Positions 25,301 to 35,900 of a stretch of 64,000 nucleotides of DNA are shown piece by piece. Source of the stretch: Antedon mediterranea (Eukaryota > Echinodermata > Crinoidea > Comatulida > Antedonidae); contig NC_092675.1 of NCBI RefSeq assembly GCF_964355755.1, positions 4,624,312 to 4,688,311 of the forward strand, in the 5' to 3' direction. The translations under genes were made by a program, and so were the position numbers. How positions within the stretch are numbered: the first letter of the stretch is position 1; every line of letters begins with the position of its first letter. Under the pieces are notes generated by a model. The model was not told where the DNA came from, did no database searches, and saw nothing but the letters and a program-made list of their open reading frames with translations.

Positions 25301-28300
25301 TGATGTTATTTTTCTAATAAAAAGTTACAACATAATGTGAAAGTTATGATTTATTGAGAGATTATCATTCAGCATTTATAATACCTGTCCTTCACAATTT
25401 CTGGATCAGATGACTAAAAAAAATATGTGATGTGCCCAAATATGGTGGTGATATGCCCAAATATGGTAATGATACGACATCATGCATATGTCCATTACAT
25501 GGGCACATCACATTTTTTGTCACATAAAGTTTGATAGAGTAGACAGAGTCTAATCTTAACAATTTATGATTTTCTACTGTGCATTACACATGCATGTTTC
25601 ACATTAATTAGGTTTTTTTTTTTTTTTACAGAGAACATATTTATTTGCATTTCTGCTGAGTTCAAGATTGTACATAAAACCATATAAGTTATTAGAACAA
25701 GTCTGCCAGGTAATTATTACAATTTACTTTTTATTTGATGCTTTCTGTCTTATGATTTCCTTATTTGGGAATGTTCTTTTGATTTTCCTATTTCTATGAC
25801 AACGTCACTACCGGATTCTTATTTCTTTATTACTTTTACATGTGTAATAATATATTAAAATATTTGAATCTTGAAAAGTGATTCTTCTACTAAAAACATT
25901 GAACTTTAAAATATTGTTAACTTATTGTAATATCGCAGCATGTGATACTGCCCTCTAGAGTGTATTTTGATGTATTTGTTTCGTATTTCCACAGCTCTGC
26001 ATTACACAACAAAATTTGAATTCCACAAGCATTGATAAATCATCACTGAGTAACTTTTGCTCCAATCTCATGCAACTTCTAAGGTAAGCGACCGTGTCAA
26101 AATGTTTCTACTGCAGTCACTGCAGTAACTACACCTTTTCGAGTCTTTCCTGATTAAGCAAGTTTTTAATAAGCTACATAGGCCTCTTTAACAATTACAC
26201 TTTTACAAGCATACTTTATTTTATTCTATTTTTAGTGAATGGACAGAAACATTTCCATATGACTTTAGGGACGAGAGGTTAATGAAACAACTTAGAGATA
26301 TAACACAAAAATGTATCGCAATCAATCCAATGTTACGGAAAACTGTAGGCCAACTCATGCAAATGCTTATCAAAAAGGTAATGATGTTATATTGGTTGAC
26401 AGGGAATTTGGACAATTACCTCACTGCATATACAAGAGGACCAAAATGTACTGGGTTTATAGCCGGACACCATTTTGCATGAAAATTATTAAAAATGTTG
26501 ATATATTGATTTCAGTAACACCGTTGTCAGTATACCTACAGCGTTTGTTTCTTCATTTTAACTCAAAATTAATGTTTTCTTAAATTGATAATCTTAAATA
26601 ATCATCTATTTTCATTTTACCAGTTGTCAACGTTAGAGAAATATGAAGATGTTTTGGCGCGGGTTACGACAGCAGCAGCTGAAAGGATGCAGTCATTGCG
26701 GACAAATCCAGAAGCGTTCCAGACCAACATCATTGACATCTGTCCAGATCCGTACATTCTAGCCCAGCAGTTGACTCATATTGAGCTAGAAAGGTTGACG
26801 AATATTGGACCAGAAGAATTTGTACAGGCGTTTATTAAAGAAGGAATTGATGAATCAAAGGTAACTTAATCATCATTATCATTGTAATCATCAAATTTAC
26901 CTATTTATAAATGTTCAGTATTATCTATTAATATCAGTAGATTAAAATCAAACAAATGTGTTCTAAACTCATAAATATGTAATATCTCAAAACGGGTAGA
27001 TTTTCATGTATTCTTTTTAAAATATTCTTTACGTTTTGTAGGTGAAATTCCGAGATTTGAAAAGAACGAAAAACCTAGAAGCATACGTTGAATGGTTCAA
27101 CCGGTTAAGCTACCTCGTAGCCACTGAAATCTGTATGCACATCAAGAAGAAGCATCGGGCAAAGCTGATTGAGTATTTCATTGAGGTTGCCAGAGAATGC
27201 TTTAATATAGGAAACTTCAACTCGTTGATGGCCATCATGTGTAAGTGTTGTTTTGTATTTAATAGATAGCGAGTATAATATTGTAACATTTTAACATTTC
27301 AAACAGTTTTATATTTGTTCAAATGCAAATTATAACAAAGTATGAGTGATACAAATATGTGGGTATAGTGATTATGTAAAATTAAATTTCATGACATTTT
27401 AAGAAAACGGTAGTTAAATTTAATGTTTAAATTTAAATGTAACATAAATTATAAAGTTGTTAATTATTGTTTTTTTATCTCAATTTTAGCTGGTATAAAC
27501 ATGAGTCCTGTGATGAGGTTACGCAAAACATGGGCCAAAGTAAACACACAAAAGTATGATGTCCTCGAACATCAAATGGATCCTTCAAACAACTGGTCAA
27601 CGTACCGACAATCACTACGTGCTGCGATGCAGCGTGCACTTAGTGCCAGAGAGGGCGCCTGCGATAGGATTGTCATTCCATTCTTTAGTCTGCTTGTAAA
27701 GGACATTTATTTCTTGAATGAAGGCTGCAGCAATAGGTTGTCAAATGGACACATAAACTTTGAGGTAATAATTTAATATATTTTGTGTTGTCCAGAGAGT
27801 GAGAGTCTAGCCTACATGAAAGTCAAAGATGGTTGATGTTTTAGGGTGGTGTCTGAGCAGAGGTATGGAAGGCAGTCTACCCAGCCTAGACGCAGAGGTG
27901 GGGAAAGGTTAACCAATATTTAAAAGCATTTGCCAAGCCTACCACCTTACCACAATCAACCTAGAATCACAATCCTTGATAACTAATATTTGCAGGGGTA
28001 ACTAAAAGGGCAAGTGGGAATCTAGTTTATACTGAAATAGATATAAACAGGTTTTTGACCCCAAGCCAGCACAACTACATTATTAGCTAGATTGTAGTTT
28101 GATGTTTAATGATCTTTAGTTTGAAATATTTTTCATTCAGCCTTCATTATTTCTACATTTTAATTTGAACCGAGACATCAATAATCTTTTTTTGGCAAGA
28201 AAAAACGTAGACAATGTAGACAAGAATCCTTGTGTCCTAATTACTTGGCATCAATTATAAAATACCTGCCTACATGCGTGGAAACACAGCCAAGTTGTGC

Positions 28301-29043
28301 CATATCTTGTGAAATTCTAATCTAAAATATGTAGCATCTTAATTGATGTTTGTGTTTTTTCAACAGAAATTTTGGCAGTTGGCCAAGCAAGTGACTGTTT
28401 TTATGACGTGGAAGAACGTAGAGTGTCCATATGAACGAGATAGAAAAGCACTTAATTACTTGTTAACGGCTCCTGTGTTCTCCGAAAACTCACTCTACCT
28501 TGCATCGTACGAGAGTGAAGGACCAGATAATGCGTTCGAGCGTGACAAGTACAAGACCTTAAAGTAAGTTATGACTGCTAAAAACTGCATACAGTATAAT
28601 TCAATTTTAAAAAGTTACTGACCCTTCCTTCATTGGCTGACATTAAGATATTAAATGAATATTCAACAACAACATTTATTTAGAAACAGTTCAAGAAATA
28701 AAAGCAGCATACATTAATTACAATAACTTAAATGATAACATTAAATAAGAACTGTTTGAGGGATCAGAAAAAGAAGTAAAATAACTTGTCAAATACCAAC
28801 CTCTAAACAAAACAAAAAAAGCAACTGCATGACAAATCATTTGCTATATAGTAGATCTATCAATTATAATCCTAAAAAAAAATATGACTTGCCTATGTAG
28901 AAGAGGAGTTTTATAATTATATAAAATAAAATCTAATTTCTTGAAAATGAATGATGCTTGTCTTCAATTACAGGACAAAATTGGGCGATTTAAACGGCCT
29001 AGATCCTCATTCTTTATGCAATGTATGCATCTGGCCAATTTAA
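19213..29043 (+). CDS. RASGEF1: RasGEF domain-containing family member 1 (RASGEF1-type exchange factor)
   Basis: Ten coding exons join in phase to about 490 aa: 19213-19308, 22341-22430, 25632-25709, 25995-26083, 26236-26377, 26624-26860, 27042-27240, 27490-27764, 28367-28563, 28974-29043. Human RASGEF1B has 473 aa. Residues about 37-165 form the RasGEF N-terminal (REM) domain, including TYLFAFLLSSRLYIKPY and TETFPYDFRDERLM. Residues about 200-450 form the CDC25-type catalytic domain, with PDPYILAQQLTHIELERL (206-223), KNLEAYVEWFNRLSYLVATE and NIGNFNSLMAI (the catalytic hairpin side). The family promotes GDP/GTP exchange on Ras-like GTPases, RASGEF1 members being Rap2-directed. The ATG is supported by an in-frame TAA at 19189-19191. 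The first 32 residues do not resemble vertebrate N-termini. The closest paralog (1A, 1B or 1C) cannot be assigned; invertebrates usually have one. The final exon has an alternative at 29143-29170. Confidence 0.95.
19582..19739. mobile_element. TA-flanked MITE (family M1, copy 1) in RASGEF1 intron 1
   Basis: The left end AAGCCTTGTCTACACTATTA and right end GTAGACAGAGCTT form TIRs of about 24 bp flanked by TA. The centre holds the family signature ATGTGATGTGCCC and an inverted GGGCACAT. TA target duplications point to Tc1/mariner-type mobilisation. No coding capacity. Confidence 0.85.
22341..22430 (+). CDS. RASGEF1: RASGEF1 coding exon 2
   Basis: Residues 33-62, start of the RasGEF_N domain: NLISGTLEAFIRHIVPTGEY matches the family pattern of a leucine-rich helix followed by YYPD. 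Bounded by TTTTTCAG and GTAAGT; phase 0 at both ends. Confidence 0.93.
25411..25551. mobile_element. M1 MITE copy 2 in RASGEF1 intron 2
   Basis: The core ATGTGATGTGCCCAAATATGG and the right TIR (TTTGATAGAGTAGACAGAG) are present, while the left TIR is decayed. It sits about 80 bp before coding exon 3. Confidence 0.8.
25632..25709 (+). CDS. RASGEF1: RASGEF1 coding exon 3
   Basis: Residues 63-88 of the RasGEF_N domain (FAFLLSSRL core). A long T tract and ACAG precede it and GTAATT follows; phase 0. Confidence 0.93.
25995..26083 (+). CDS. RASGEF1: RASGEF1 coding exon 4
   Basis: Residues 89-117 plus two bases of codon 118. This is the variable linker within RasGEF_N (NLNSTSIDKSSLSNF), the least conserved part. 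Splice sites CCACAG and GTAAGC. Confidence 0.88.
26236..26377 (+). CDS. RASGEF1: RASGEF1 coding exon 5
   Basis: Residues 118-165, with the conserved EWTETFPYDFRDERLM block that closes the RasGEF_N domain. Codon 118 (AG|T) is completed across the splice, confirming the phase. Confidence 0.94.
26624..26860 (+). CDS. RASGEF1: RASGEF1 coding exon 6
   Basis: Residues 166-244. Contains the N-terminal part of the catalytic CDC25 domain: DPYILAQQLTHIELERL followed by IGPEEFVQAF, the family hallmark. Confidence 0.96.
27042..27240 (+). CDS. RASGEF1: RASGEF1 coding exon 7
   Basis: Residues 245-310 plus one base. Holds KNLEAYVEWFNRLSYLVATE and ARECFNIGNFNSLMAI, strongly conserved catalytic-domain helices. 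Confidence 0.96.
27490..27764 (+). CDS. RASGEF1: RASGEF1 coding exon 8
   Basis: Residues 311-402, with GINMSPVMRLRKTW, the LEHQMDPSNNW segment and IVIPFFSLLVKDIYFLNEG, where Ras-family contacts lie in CDC25 domains. Ends in phase 0 before GTAATA. Confidence 0.96.
28367..28563 (+). CDS. RASGEF1: RASGEF1 coding exon 9
   Basis: Residues 403-467 plus two bases: end of the catalytic domain (KFWQLAKQV, VECPYERDRKALNYLL) and the family-specific LYLASYESEGPDNAFERDK tail. Confidence 0.95.
28974..29043 (+). CDS. RASGEF1: RASGEF1 coding exon 10 (preferred terminal exon)
   Basis: Residues 468-490 (LKTKLGDLNGLD...) and stop TAA at 29041-29043. LKTKLG aligns with the short LRSSLLG end of vertebrate RASGEF1. 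An exon at 29143-29170, after an equally good TTTATCTCACAG acceptor, is also in phase and would give NKAAPSHK and a stop, so two C-termini are possible. Confidence 0.6.
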
Positions 29044-31520
29044 ACATTGCATCACAGTGATGTATACTGCAGTATTTCCTTTTACATACGTCATATAGGC
29101 TATAAACATTTTCTAAAGTTATTTTTATATTTTATCTCACAGAAATAAAGCAGCACCATCCCACAAATAACTTGACGATGCTTGAGGAAACATGGTATCA
29201 ACTCTTCAGCTTTTATCCTGTAACATTTCCTGAAATATGAACGAATTGAAAGAAACTAAATGATTTTCCCTGATGTTGACGGCGTGTGCAATTCAGGATG
29301 TACATTGAAGGGTTTTCTTTAAAAAAAAAAAAATTAAACTAATGGATTCTAAAGAATGTATTTGAGAAAAAATTTGTATGCTTTACACGTCTGAAAAGAA
29401 ATAATTTATAACCTCAAGTGAAATTGCAATTTTAGTAGCTAGAAATAAGTCAGTCAGTCTCCTGGAACAAAGTGGGAAAAAGATATACGAGGACTTGTAT
29501 GGGAATTTTGTGTGCTAAGGCAATTTTGTTATCTCAAATAAGAATATTGCCAACCGTATTAAGATCTTAAATGTGCAATCAATTTTATAGATTACCAGTC
29601 TTTACTGGTGTTACGTAGATAAGTATCCTCTCAAGAAAATTATTTATACACAGGGGTGTCACCATGTGTTACGGTACATAGAGGGAGGTGAAAAATACAT
29701 ACAGATACATATTACATAGGTTAAGTCAGGGTACAGTGTCTCACATTGAGGTGGACAAGACTGACATACATAGATCCCAGGGTACAGTGTCGCACAAAGT
29801 CTGGTTAACAACACATAAAGATACTATGTATTATATAGAGGCAAGTATACAGTGTCTCACACAGTCTGGTTAACAACACATAGAGATAGAGGCAAGGATA
29901 CAGTGTCTCACACAGTCTGGTTAACAACACATAGAGATACTATGTATTATATAGAGGCAAGGATACAGTGTCTCACACAGTCTGGTTAACAACACATAGA
30001 GATACTATGTATTATATAGAGGCAAGGATACAGTGTCTCACACAGTCTGGTTAACAACACATAGAGATACTATGTATTATATAGAGGCAAGGATACAGTG
30101 TCTCACACAGTCTGGTTAACAACACATAGAGATACTATGTATTATATAGAGGCAAGGATACAGTGTCTCCATAGAGGGGTACAACATATAGGGATACTAC
30201 TGTATGTATTACATAAAGGAAAGGGTACAGTGTCTTACATAGAGGGACAATGCTTTACATAATTGGAGATGTTTTACAGAGATATGTTATTATACAGGGA
30301 CATATTACATGTATAGATACAATATGTATACATAAAATGTCATGAAAGAAAATTCATTCTTAAATATTGTGTATTGAAATATTTACTTAATTGTATGTGA
30401 TAATAGTATTGTGTCGGTGTATACACATTGTGGATCTAAGAGAGCGCTTTTGTCAAAGACGCTGGTTCGTTGGACAAATAGCCTTCTGTACTGCGTTTTT
30501 ATTGTTCAAAGAGAAATATATCTCACCACACCAACATTTAAATGGGTTTCATCTCTTTAATGAACTATGTACATGTGGTGTAACGGCAAGAATTTATTTA
30601 ATAATAAAATTGAAATTGTATTACATAGAAGTAATGAAATGACGCCAAATATAAATCAGTCATATATTCAACTTTCGTCAGTTTATATTAATAATAATTA
30701 TTTTATATTAAAAAATACCTTGGTATTGGTTAAGTTAAGAGTACATTATAGGTGAAGATTCGAAAAACAATTTCACTAATTCTAGGTAAAAAGGTAGTAA
30801 AGACAATAATAGCTCATAATATTTATTAACAGTGGACTAAAAAACATGCTAAACCAAATTGTATTAAAGTATTTCAAGATGTAGTATCTAAAGAGACATA
30901 TTGTGTCATAACAATTATTGATTTAATTCAAAAATAGTTTTATGATGGGAAAATGTAAAACGGCAGTAACATACTTGTTTGTTTTACAGTTTGACGAAAC
31001 TTTCTTCTGGGAAATGAAGATAGTGAGAACAGTAATAGGCTGATGATGTGCACTTTGAAAAGGGGAAAGTTTTTTTTAATGTTTCATTTGATTCTAGATT
31101 TGTCTTTTAATAATTACCATATTGCTTTAGATGTCCCCAAATGTTTTGTAGCCCTTCCTCTTGTTTGAGTACTGTATTTATCTATCAAGAATAAAATGTT
31201 ATATTTAGAATTCATTTAAAGTCAAATGTATGCATATCATATTTTATGAGTATTTGGTTGATAATTATGTGAGTCAAGTAGTTTTTAAAAGTGAAACATA
31301 GTTTTATTATTTTCCGTGGTGCTTTGTTAGTACCGACATTACGTGCAATCAAGCATGGTAGAGACAAGATGTGTTTATTGACATTTTAAAAGTTGATAAG
31401 TGATTATTTTATTACTGTTTTGTTGACATGGCTTTGTTTTGTAAAGCTAGGCAGATGGTAAATACACGTTGAGAAACTTGTATATAATGTACAGTATGTA
31501 TAACAAATAAATCAATGATA
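29044..31520 (+). other. RASGEF1 3' untranslated/downstream region
   Basis: No coding potential. Contains a tandem repeat (29724-30172) and candidate AATAAA polyadenylation signals at 31190-31195 and 31506-31511. Whether the transcript reaches them is unknown, and an earlier end near 29.3 kb cannot be excluded. Confidence 0.4.
29724..30172. repeat. 65-bp tandem repeat downstream of RASGEF1
   Basis: The unit begins with AGTGTCTCACACAGTCTGG and continues through CATAGAGATACTATGTATTA to GGCAAGGATAC (65 bp). About six copies are present, the earliest ones shortened or diverged and the later ones almost identical. Probably in the 3' UTR or just beyond it. Confidence 0.9.
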
Positions 31521-32060
31521 AAATATAAGTGGAAATTTATGTCTATGAAATTTTTTTTTTCTGTTGTGGTATATCATTGCGTATGTATGGAAGGCAAACA
31601 CCGTAAAAAAATAAATACTAACACAGTGAAAATATGAAAGATACTACAATAAGCACAATTTTTTTGCAGAAACTTACCTAAAGGAATTTGTAGAAAAAGA
31701 CAGGGGCGCCGTTTAGTGGTCGTCCACACCTGTGCGCAATTCAGCCAAGTAGGATGCAAGTCGCAGGTTATTCCCCCATTTACATTTAAAGTGCCTATGT
31801 TCAGCCATAAATAGATGATGACCATAATAATTAATAACAAAGTTGAACTAATATAAAAATGTATAGGCCAATTTGTGCATTACACCATTTGGTGACACTG
31901 GTACTGACTGGTTTGTCGGGAAACAGTTAATATTACTGTGAATATTTGTTTTATCTTTGGAATATTTCTAACTCAAATGTAACAGCGCCATCCAAATAAT
32001 ACTCAAAATGTATCGTTTAGTGTCTATAAAATAAATTAATATGTCATGAATAATACCATT
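31521..32060. other. Gap between RASGEF1 and the MTHFD2 upstream MITE
   Basis: AT-rich sequence without an exon chain. One locally GC-richer patch near 31700-31760 was not recognised. Nothing else seen. Confidence 0.5.
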
Positions 32061-32466
32061 AAGGCCCATTTACAATAGGCTGATAACGATCGACGATAAA
32101 TAGACAAATATGCATTTTTCATACATAAAACAAAAGAAATATAAATCTCTTCATTCTAGAACTACAGTATATGATAACCATCTATGCTGCTTTTGATGAA
32201 AAATTATATTTTCACACGTCCAATCAAATGATATCATGATTGGTAACAACAATAATATCGTGATAATACAATGATTTTACTGTTTTTATTGATCATGACG
32301 TCATTTGATTGGAATTTTAAAAATACCATTTTTATCAAAGACAGCATAAATTTATTATCATATAGTTCTAGAACGAAAACCTTTCTAATTTCTTTTGTTT
32401 TATGTAAAAAAATTCATGCATATATATTTATCGTCAATCGTTATAGTCCTAGTGTAAATGGGCCTA
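32061..32466. mobile_element. Long fold-back MITE upstream of MTHFD2
   Basis: The two halves are inverted over about 190 bp. AAGGCCCATTTACA at the left is mirrored by TGTAAATGGGCCT at the right. Inner blocks also pair, including CGACGATAAATA, ACATAAAACAAAAGAAAT, TTCTAGAACTA and CCAATCAAATGA. Flanks are TTA/TAA-like but the exact target duplication is unclear. It ends about 140-150 bp before the start of the MTHFD2 promoter block. Confidence 0.8.
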
Positions 32467-32629
32467 AATGTATCATTTGCCTCCTGATGATGACATAAAA
32501 TAAATATTAAAATGTTAATATAAACTGCATTTTAATTCTTGCGGTAACTTTGAAACAAAATAGGTTTTTTTTAATTGTGAATTATAATATTATTCCTTAT
32601 AATTATAATATATTTGTAGTAAACAATTT

Positions 32630-32880
32630 TGATAGAGCGCCCCCATTCGAGACGACGACACGTTCTGTAACGAGACTTCTGCAAAAAAACCACGTATCCT
32701 TCGTCAGGCTGCTGTGTGAGGCGCGAGGAGGACGTTGTTTTTGTATTTTGATTGTTATCAGGTAGAAACAGGGGACTCCCCGATTATTCACCTTAGAAAT
32801 AAATACGAAAAAAGCTTCATGATAGTCTGCTCTAACGTCAGCTAGCGTAGTGTTAATTTATTGTTATTTCATCTAGTAGA
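32630..32880 (+). promoter_or_regulatory. MTHFD2 promoter / 5' leader
   Basis: A locally CpG-richer block (GAGCGCCCCC, GAGACGACGACACG, GAGGCGCGAGG) precedes the start codon with no TATA box, typical of a housekeeping promoter. An ATF/CRE-like TAACGTCA (reverse TGACGTTA) lies near 32833. An upstream ATG at 32819 opens an 8-codon frame ending TAG at 32845, 35 nt before the MTHFD2 ATG. Transcription start not determined. Confidence 0.45.
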
Positions 32881-32957
32881 ATGCTACCTCTTCGGCGGAT
32901 CCTCAGCAAACAAGCTTCGTCTAAGATTTCCAGGTCTTTTCATTCATGTCAAACGTG
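32881..32957 (+). CDS. MTHFD2: MTHFD2 coding exon 1 (presequence)
   Basis: 25 codons plus two bases, all targeting presequence. Five of the first 18 residues are Arg or Lys and none is acidic. Donor GTAAGA; the 8.1-kb intron that follows holds the transposon nest. Confidence 0.85.
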
Positions 32958-35900
32958 GTAAGAAGCTTTCTCAGACTACACTAGGCTAGCTAAAATAAAA
33001 AGCCTGGGCCTAGCTAGGCTAAATTAGTCGTAGTAGGTCTATACTTGTTTTTTATTGTATTTAAGGCAGCCGTATTTAATTCTATTAATAATGCACTAGG
33101 CCTATGCCTAGTCTAGTTAAAGTAATTCAAATCTATGTATTTTTTTGAACTTCAACAATAAATTACAGCATGCTGTGTGCAATGAAGCGTAAGAGAGCAG
33201 GGGGACTACTCTCCCACCCCCACTACACACTACTAGACATCTCCCCTCCTGCCCTAAAAATAAAGTGATGTGTTTTGTTTTATTTACTGATTGTTAGTAT
33301 AATAAATTGCAGATTACTATTTAATCATTTTCAGTGCAGGGAGGGAGCTCCCTGTTCAGTGTTCTCCAAAATAGTGTTTGGATTTTACTGGAATAAATTG
33401 GCTCTAACCGGTATAAAAATGCCTAATACTAATAGGCATATAACAAAATAAAAACTTGTCTAGGCCTAGTAGTAGACCATTAACCAACACCAATCTACTG
33501 TGAAAGGCTATATTTGGATTGAAAAGTAAAATATGACATTATCATTAAGTTATTTGTATATTTTATATAATTATGCTTAATTCTGAAATTATGCTTAATT
33601 CTGAAATTATGCTTAATTCAAAAACTTTTGTATGGATCTCCTCCTTGAATACCTACCCTATCTATCTCACATGTTCTGCAAAACGTAGATTGAGTAACAT
33701 TAATGTTCACCAATATGATATTGTTCCGTATTTCTCTCTAGTCTTAGGAAGATATAAAGGATTTTAAAACACCTGATTTTCAACTGTCGAATTGGAACTA
33801 TTGACTGGTTTCTAATCTGAATGAATTGTTGAATATTCAATGCGAGGTCTCAATAATATCAATATCTGAATAATTACGATAAATTCACAATTTTCCAATA
33901 TAACATGATTGAAACTAACCTCTAGGATAAATTATTGTTTGGTTTTTAAACTTAGAATTCTGTTCTCCTAAATCACTAATTAAATCATTAGTCAAGTATA
34001 GTGTAAAATAGTCTCACTTTCAAATTTGATAATCCATTTCTAGACAGCTACTCCTTCCTGTATGCCCTTGGTTCTTGAAAGGAAATAATTGGCCTTTCAA
34101 GTTTCCTTCTTTTTACCATACCTACGTTGTGTCCCAAATTAGTGACATAATAATATAAAATCTACTGTATTTGTTTATCTTCAGGAATTTATTAAATAAT
34201 ATACGTAAGATACAGTATTTAATATTCAAATGCAGGTAATATAGATTAAATGGCTCACTTTTTTCAGCGTTGTCTTACAGTATACTGTATTATTGAAAAT
34301 GAAACTAGTATATTGAGTGACATAAATTGTACTGTAGCAATTGAATAATTATTAAGGTAATGATACAAAATTAATTATTATTTGTACAGTAGTACCATAC
34401 AGTAGTAGTAGCAGGGGTGGCGCCAGGATCTTCCCGACGCGGGGGCTACATTCCCCGACGAGGGGGCTACATTCCCCGACGAGGGGGCTACATTCCCCGA
34501 CGAGGGGGCTATGCGAGCGAAGCGAGCATCACTAGGCTGGGGGCCAGGGGGCCGCCAAGGGCCCCCGTTGGGGTCCAGGGGGCGAAGGCCCCTGGAAGCA
34601 ACGCGTTCTAGCGTCATTTGAGGTCATTTTGATCAGATTTAGGGTAGCCATTTTATCCATTTTTTATAATGCATAAATAAAATACTGCGTGCAAAAAAAC
34701 GATGCGCGATGACCGTTTCAATCCATATTTTTCAATTTAAAAAATAAAAGTTCAACGAAAATTTAGAAAAATAGAGTTGGAGGTCCCGGAAATTGGACTT
34801 ATTATACTTCAAAACATGAAACAAAATATATAAGTCCCTATCATGGTTGTGACTGAGCTAAGAAATGTTTGAAAAATAGAGATGTTAGGTCCCGGAAAAT
34901 GCACTTCTTGTTCTTCGAAATATGACCAGCTTTATTGTTGGGGCTGAGCTAAGAAAATGTTTAAAGGAAAGGAACACCCTGGGCTAAATGTGCCACTGTG
35001 CTTATAGATAAATGTAATAAAAACATGATTACAATGGTTCAAGGTACAATAGTAAGCAATTTAGTTAAAAAATAGACTTTTAAACGACAACATATCGGAA
35101 ATTGAACAGCGCCATTTTGACCGGTTAAGAGCAATTATGTGACGTCAGATTAGGTGGACGCATTCAAGCAAATCCAAGCGTCCATCCTCATAGTACAGTA
35201 TTTCAATATGGAAGTGCGGGATATAACCATAAATAAAATCAAATAAATAGCCTAACATACCTAATATTTTCGGAATATGGCTTGGAGTTTTTATAATTCA
35301 GAAAATTTGGAACCAGAATATACAGAAAGAGAGTTAGTTTTGCGTCGTGGTGATGAGTAAAAAAGAAGAGAAGAAGAACATTCTCGAGCATAACAAGCCG
35401 TCGAAGAATGGTGTTCTTTCGGCCAGTGTATCTGTACTGTATGCCTTACTAGGCCTAGGCCTAGAACTCGTGTTGAACGAAAATAAAGTAGACACTGCAT
35501 CGTCAACCAACAGCCTCCGTTTGGAAGGTTTGCCAGTTAATTCCCCTACCAAACCCCGTTTGAAACAGCTAGGCAATAAAAGTAACAATAGATTAACAAT
35601 AGCTGAAAGATTTACGAATTCGCTTGCAGAAGAAAAGATCGATCGAAGGTTTGTTTACCAAGTCAGCGCATGCTCATACCGTGTCATCGCCGTCCTGCAT
35701 GACCGCATGTCGCGTTATTAGCCAATCATATTAGCGGATTCGCTTAGCCAATAGAAGCGCCGAATGCAACCGCGAATCTTAAAATTTTCGTCGGCCGTAT
35801 CTGACGTCACAAACAGGCTGCCATGAGCACAAGATGGCGATTTTCAAATGTCTTGAAAACCGCTTTAAAATCCTGTTTACTAGAAAACTACAAATCCGAT

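Noticed and set aside
34378-34617. Frames in both strands with GYIPRRG- or VAPSSGN-like repeats
   Set aside because: They are translations of a 21-bp GC-rich tandem repeat at a transposon end.
35347-35721. A 124-codon frame as a host gene
   Set aside because: It lies wholly inside a TTAA-flanked transposon and resembles no known protein in full; overlapping frames on the other strand are similarly long.
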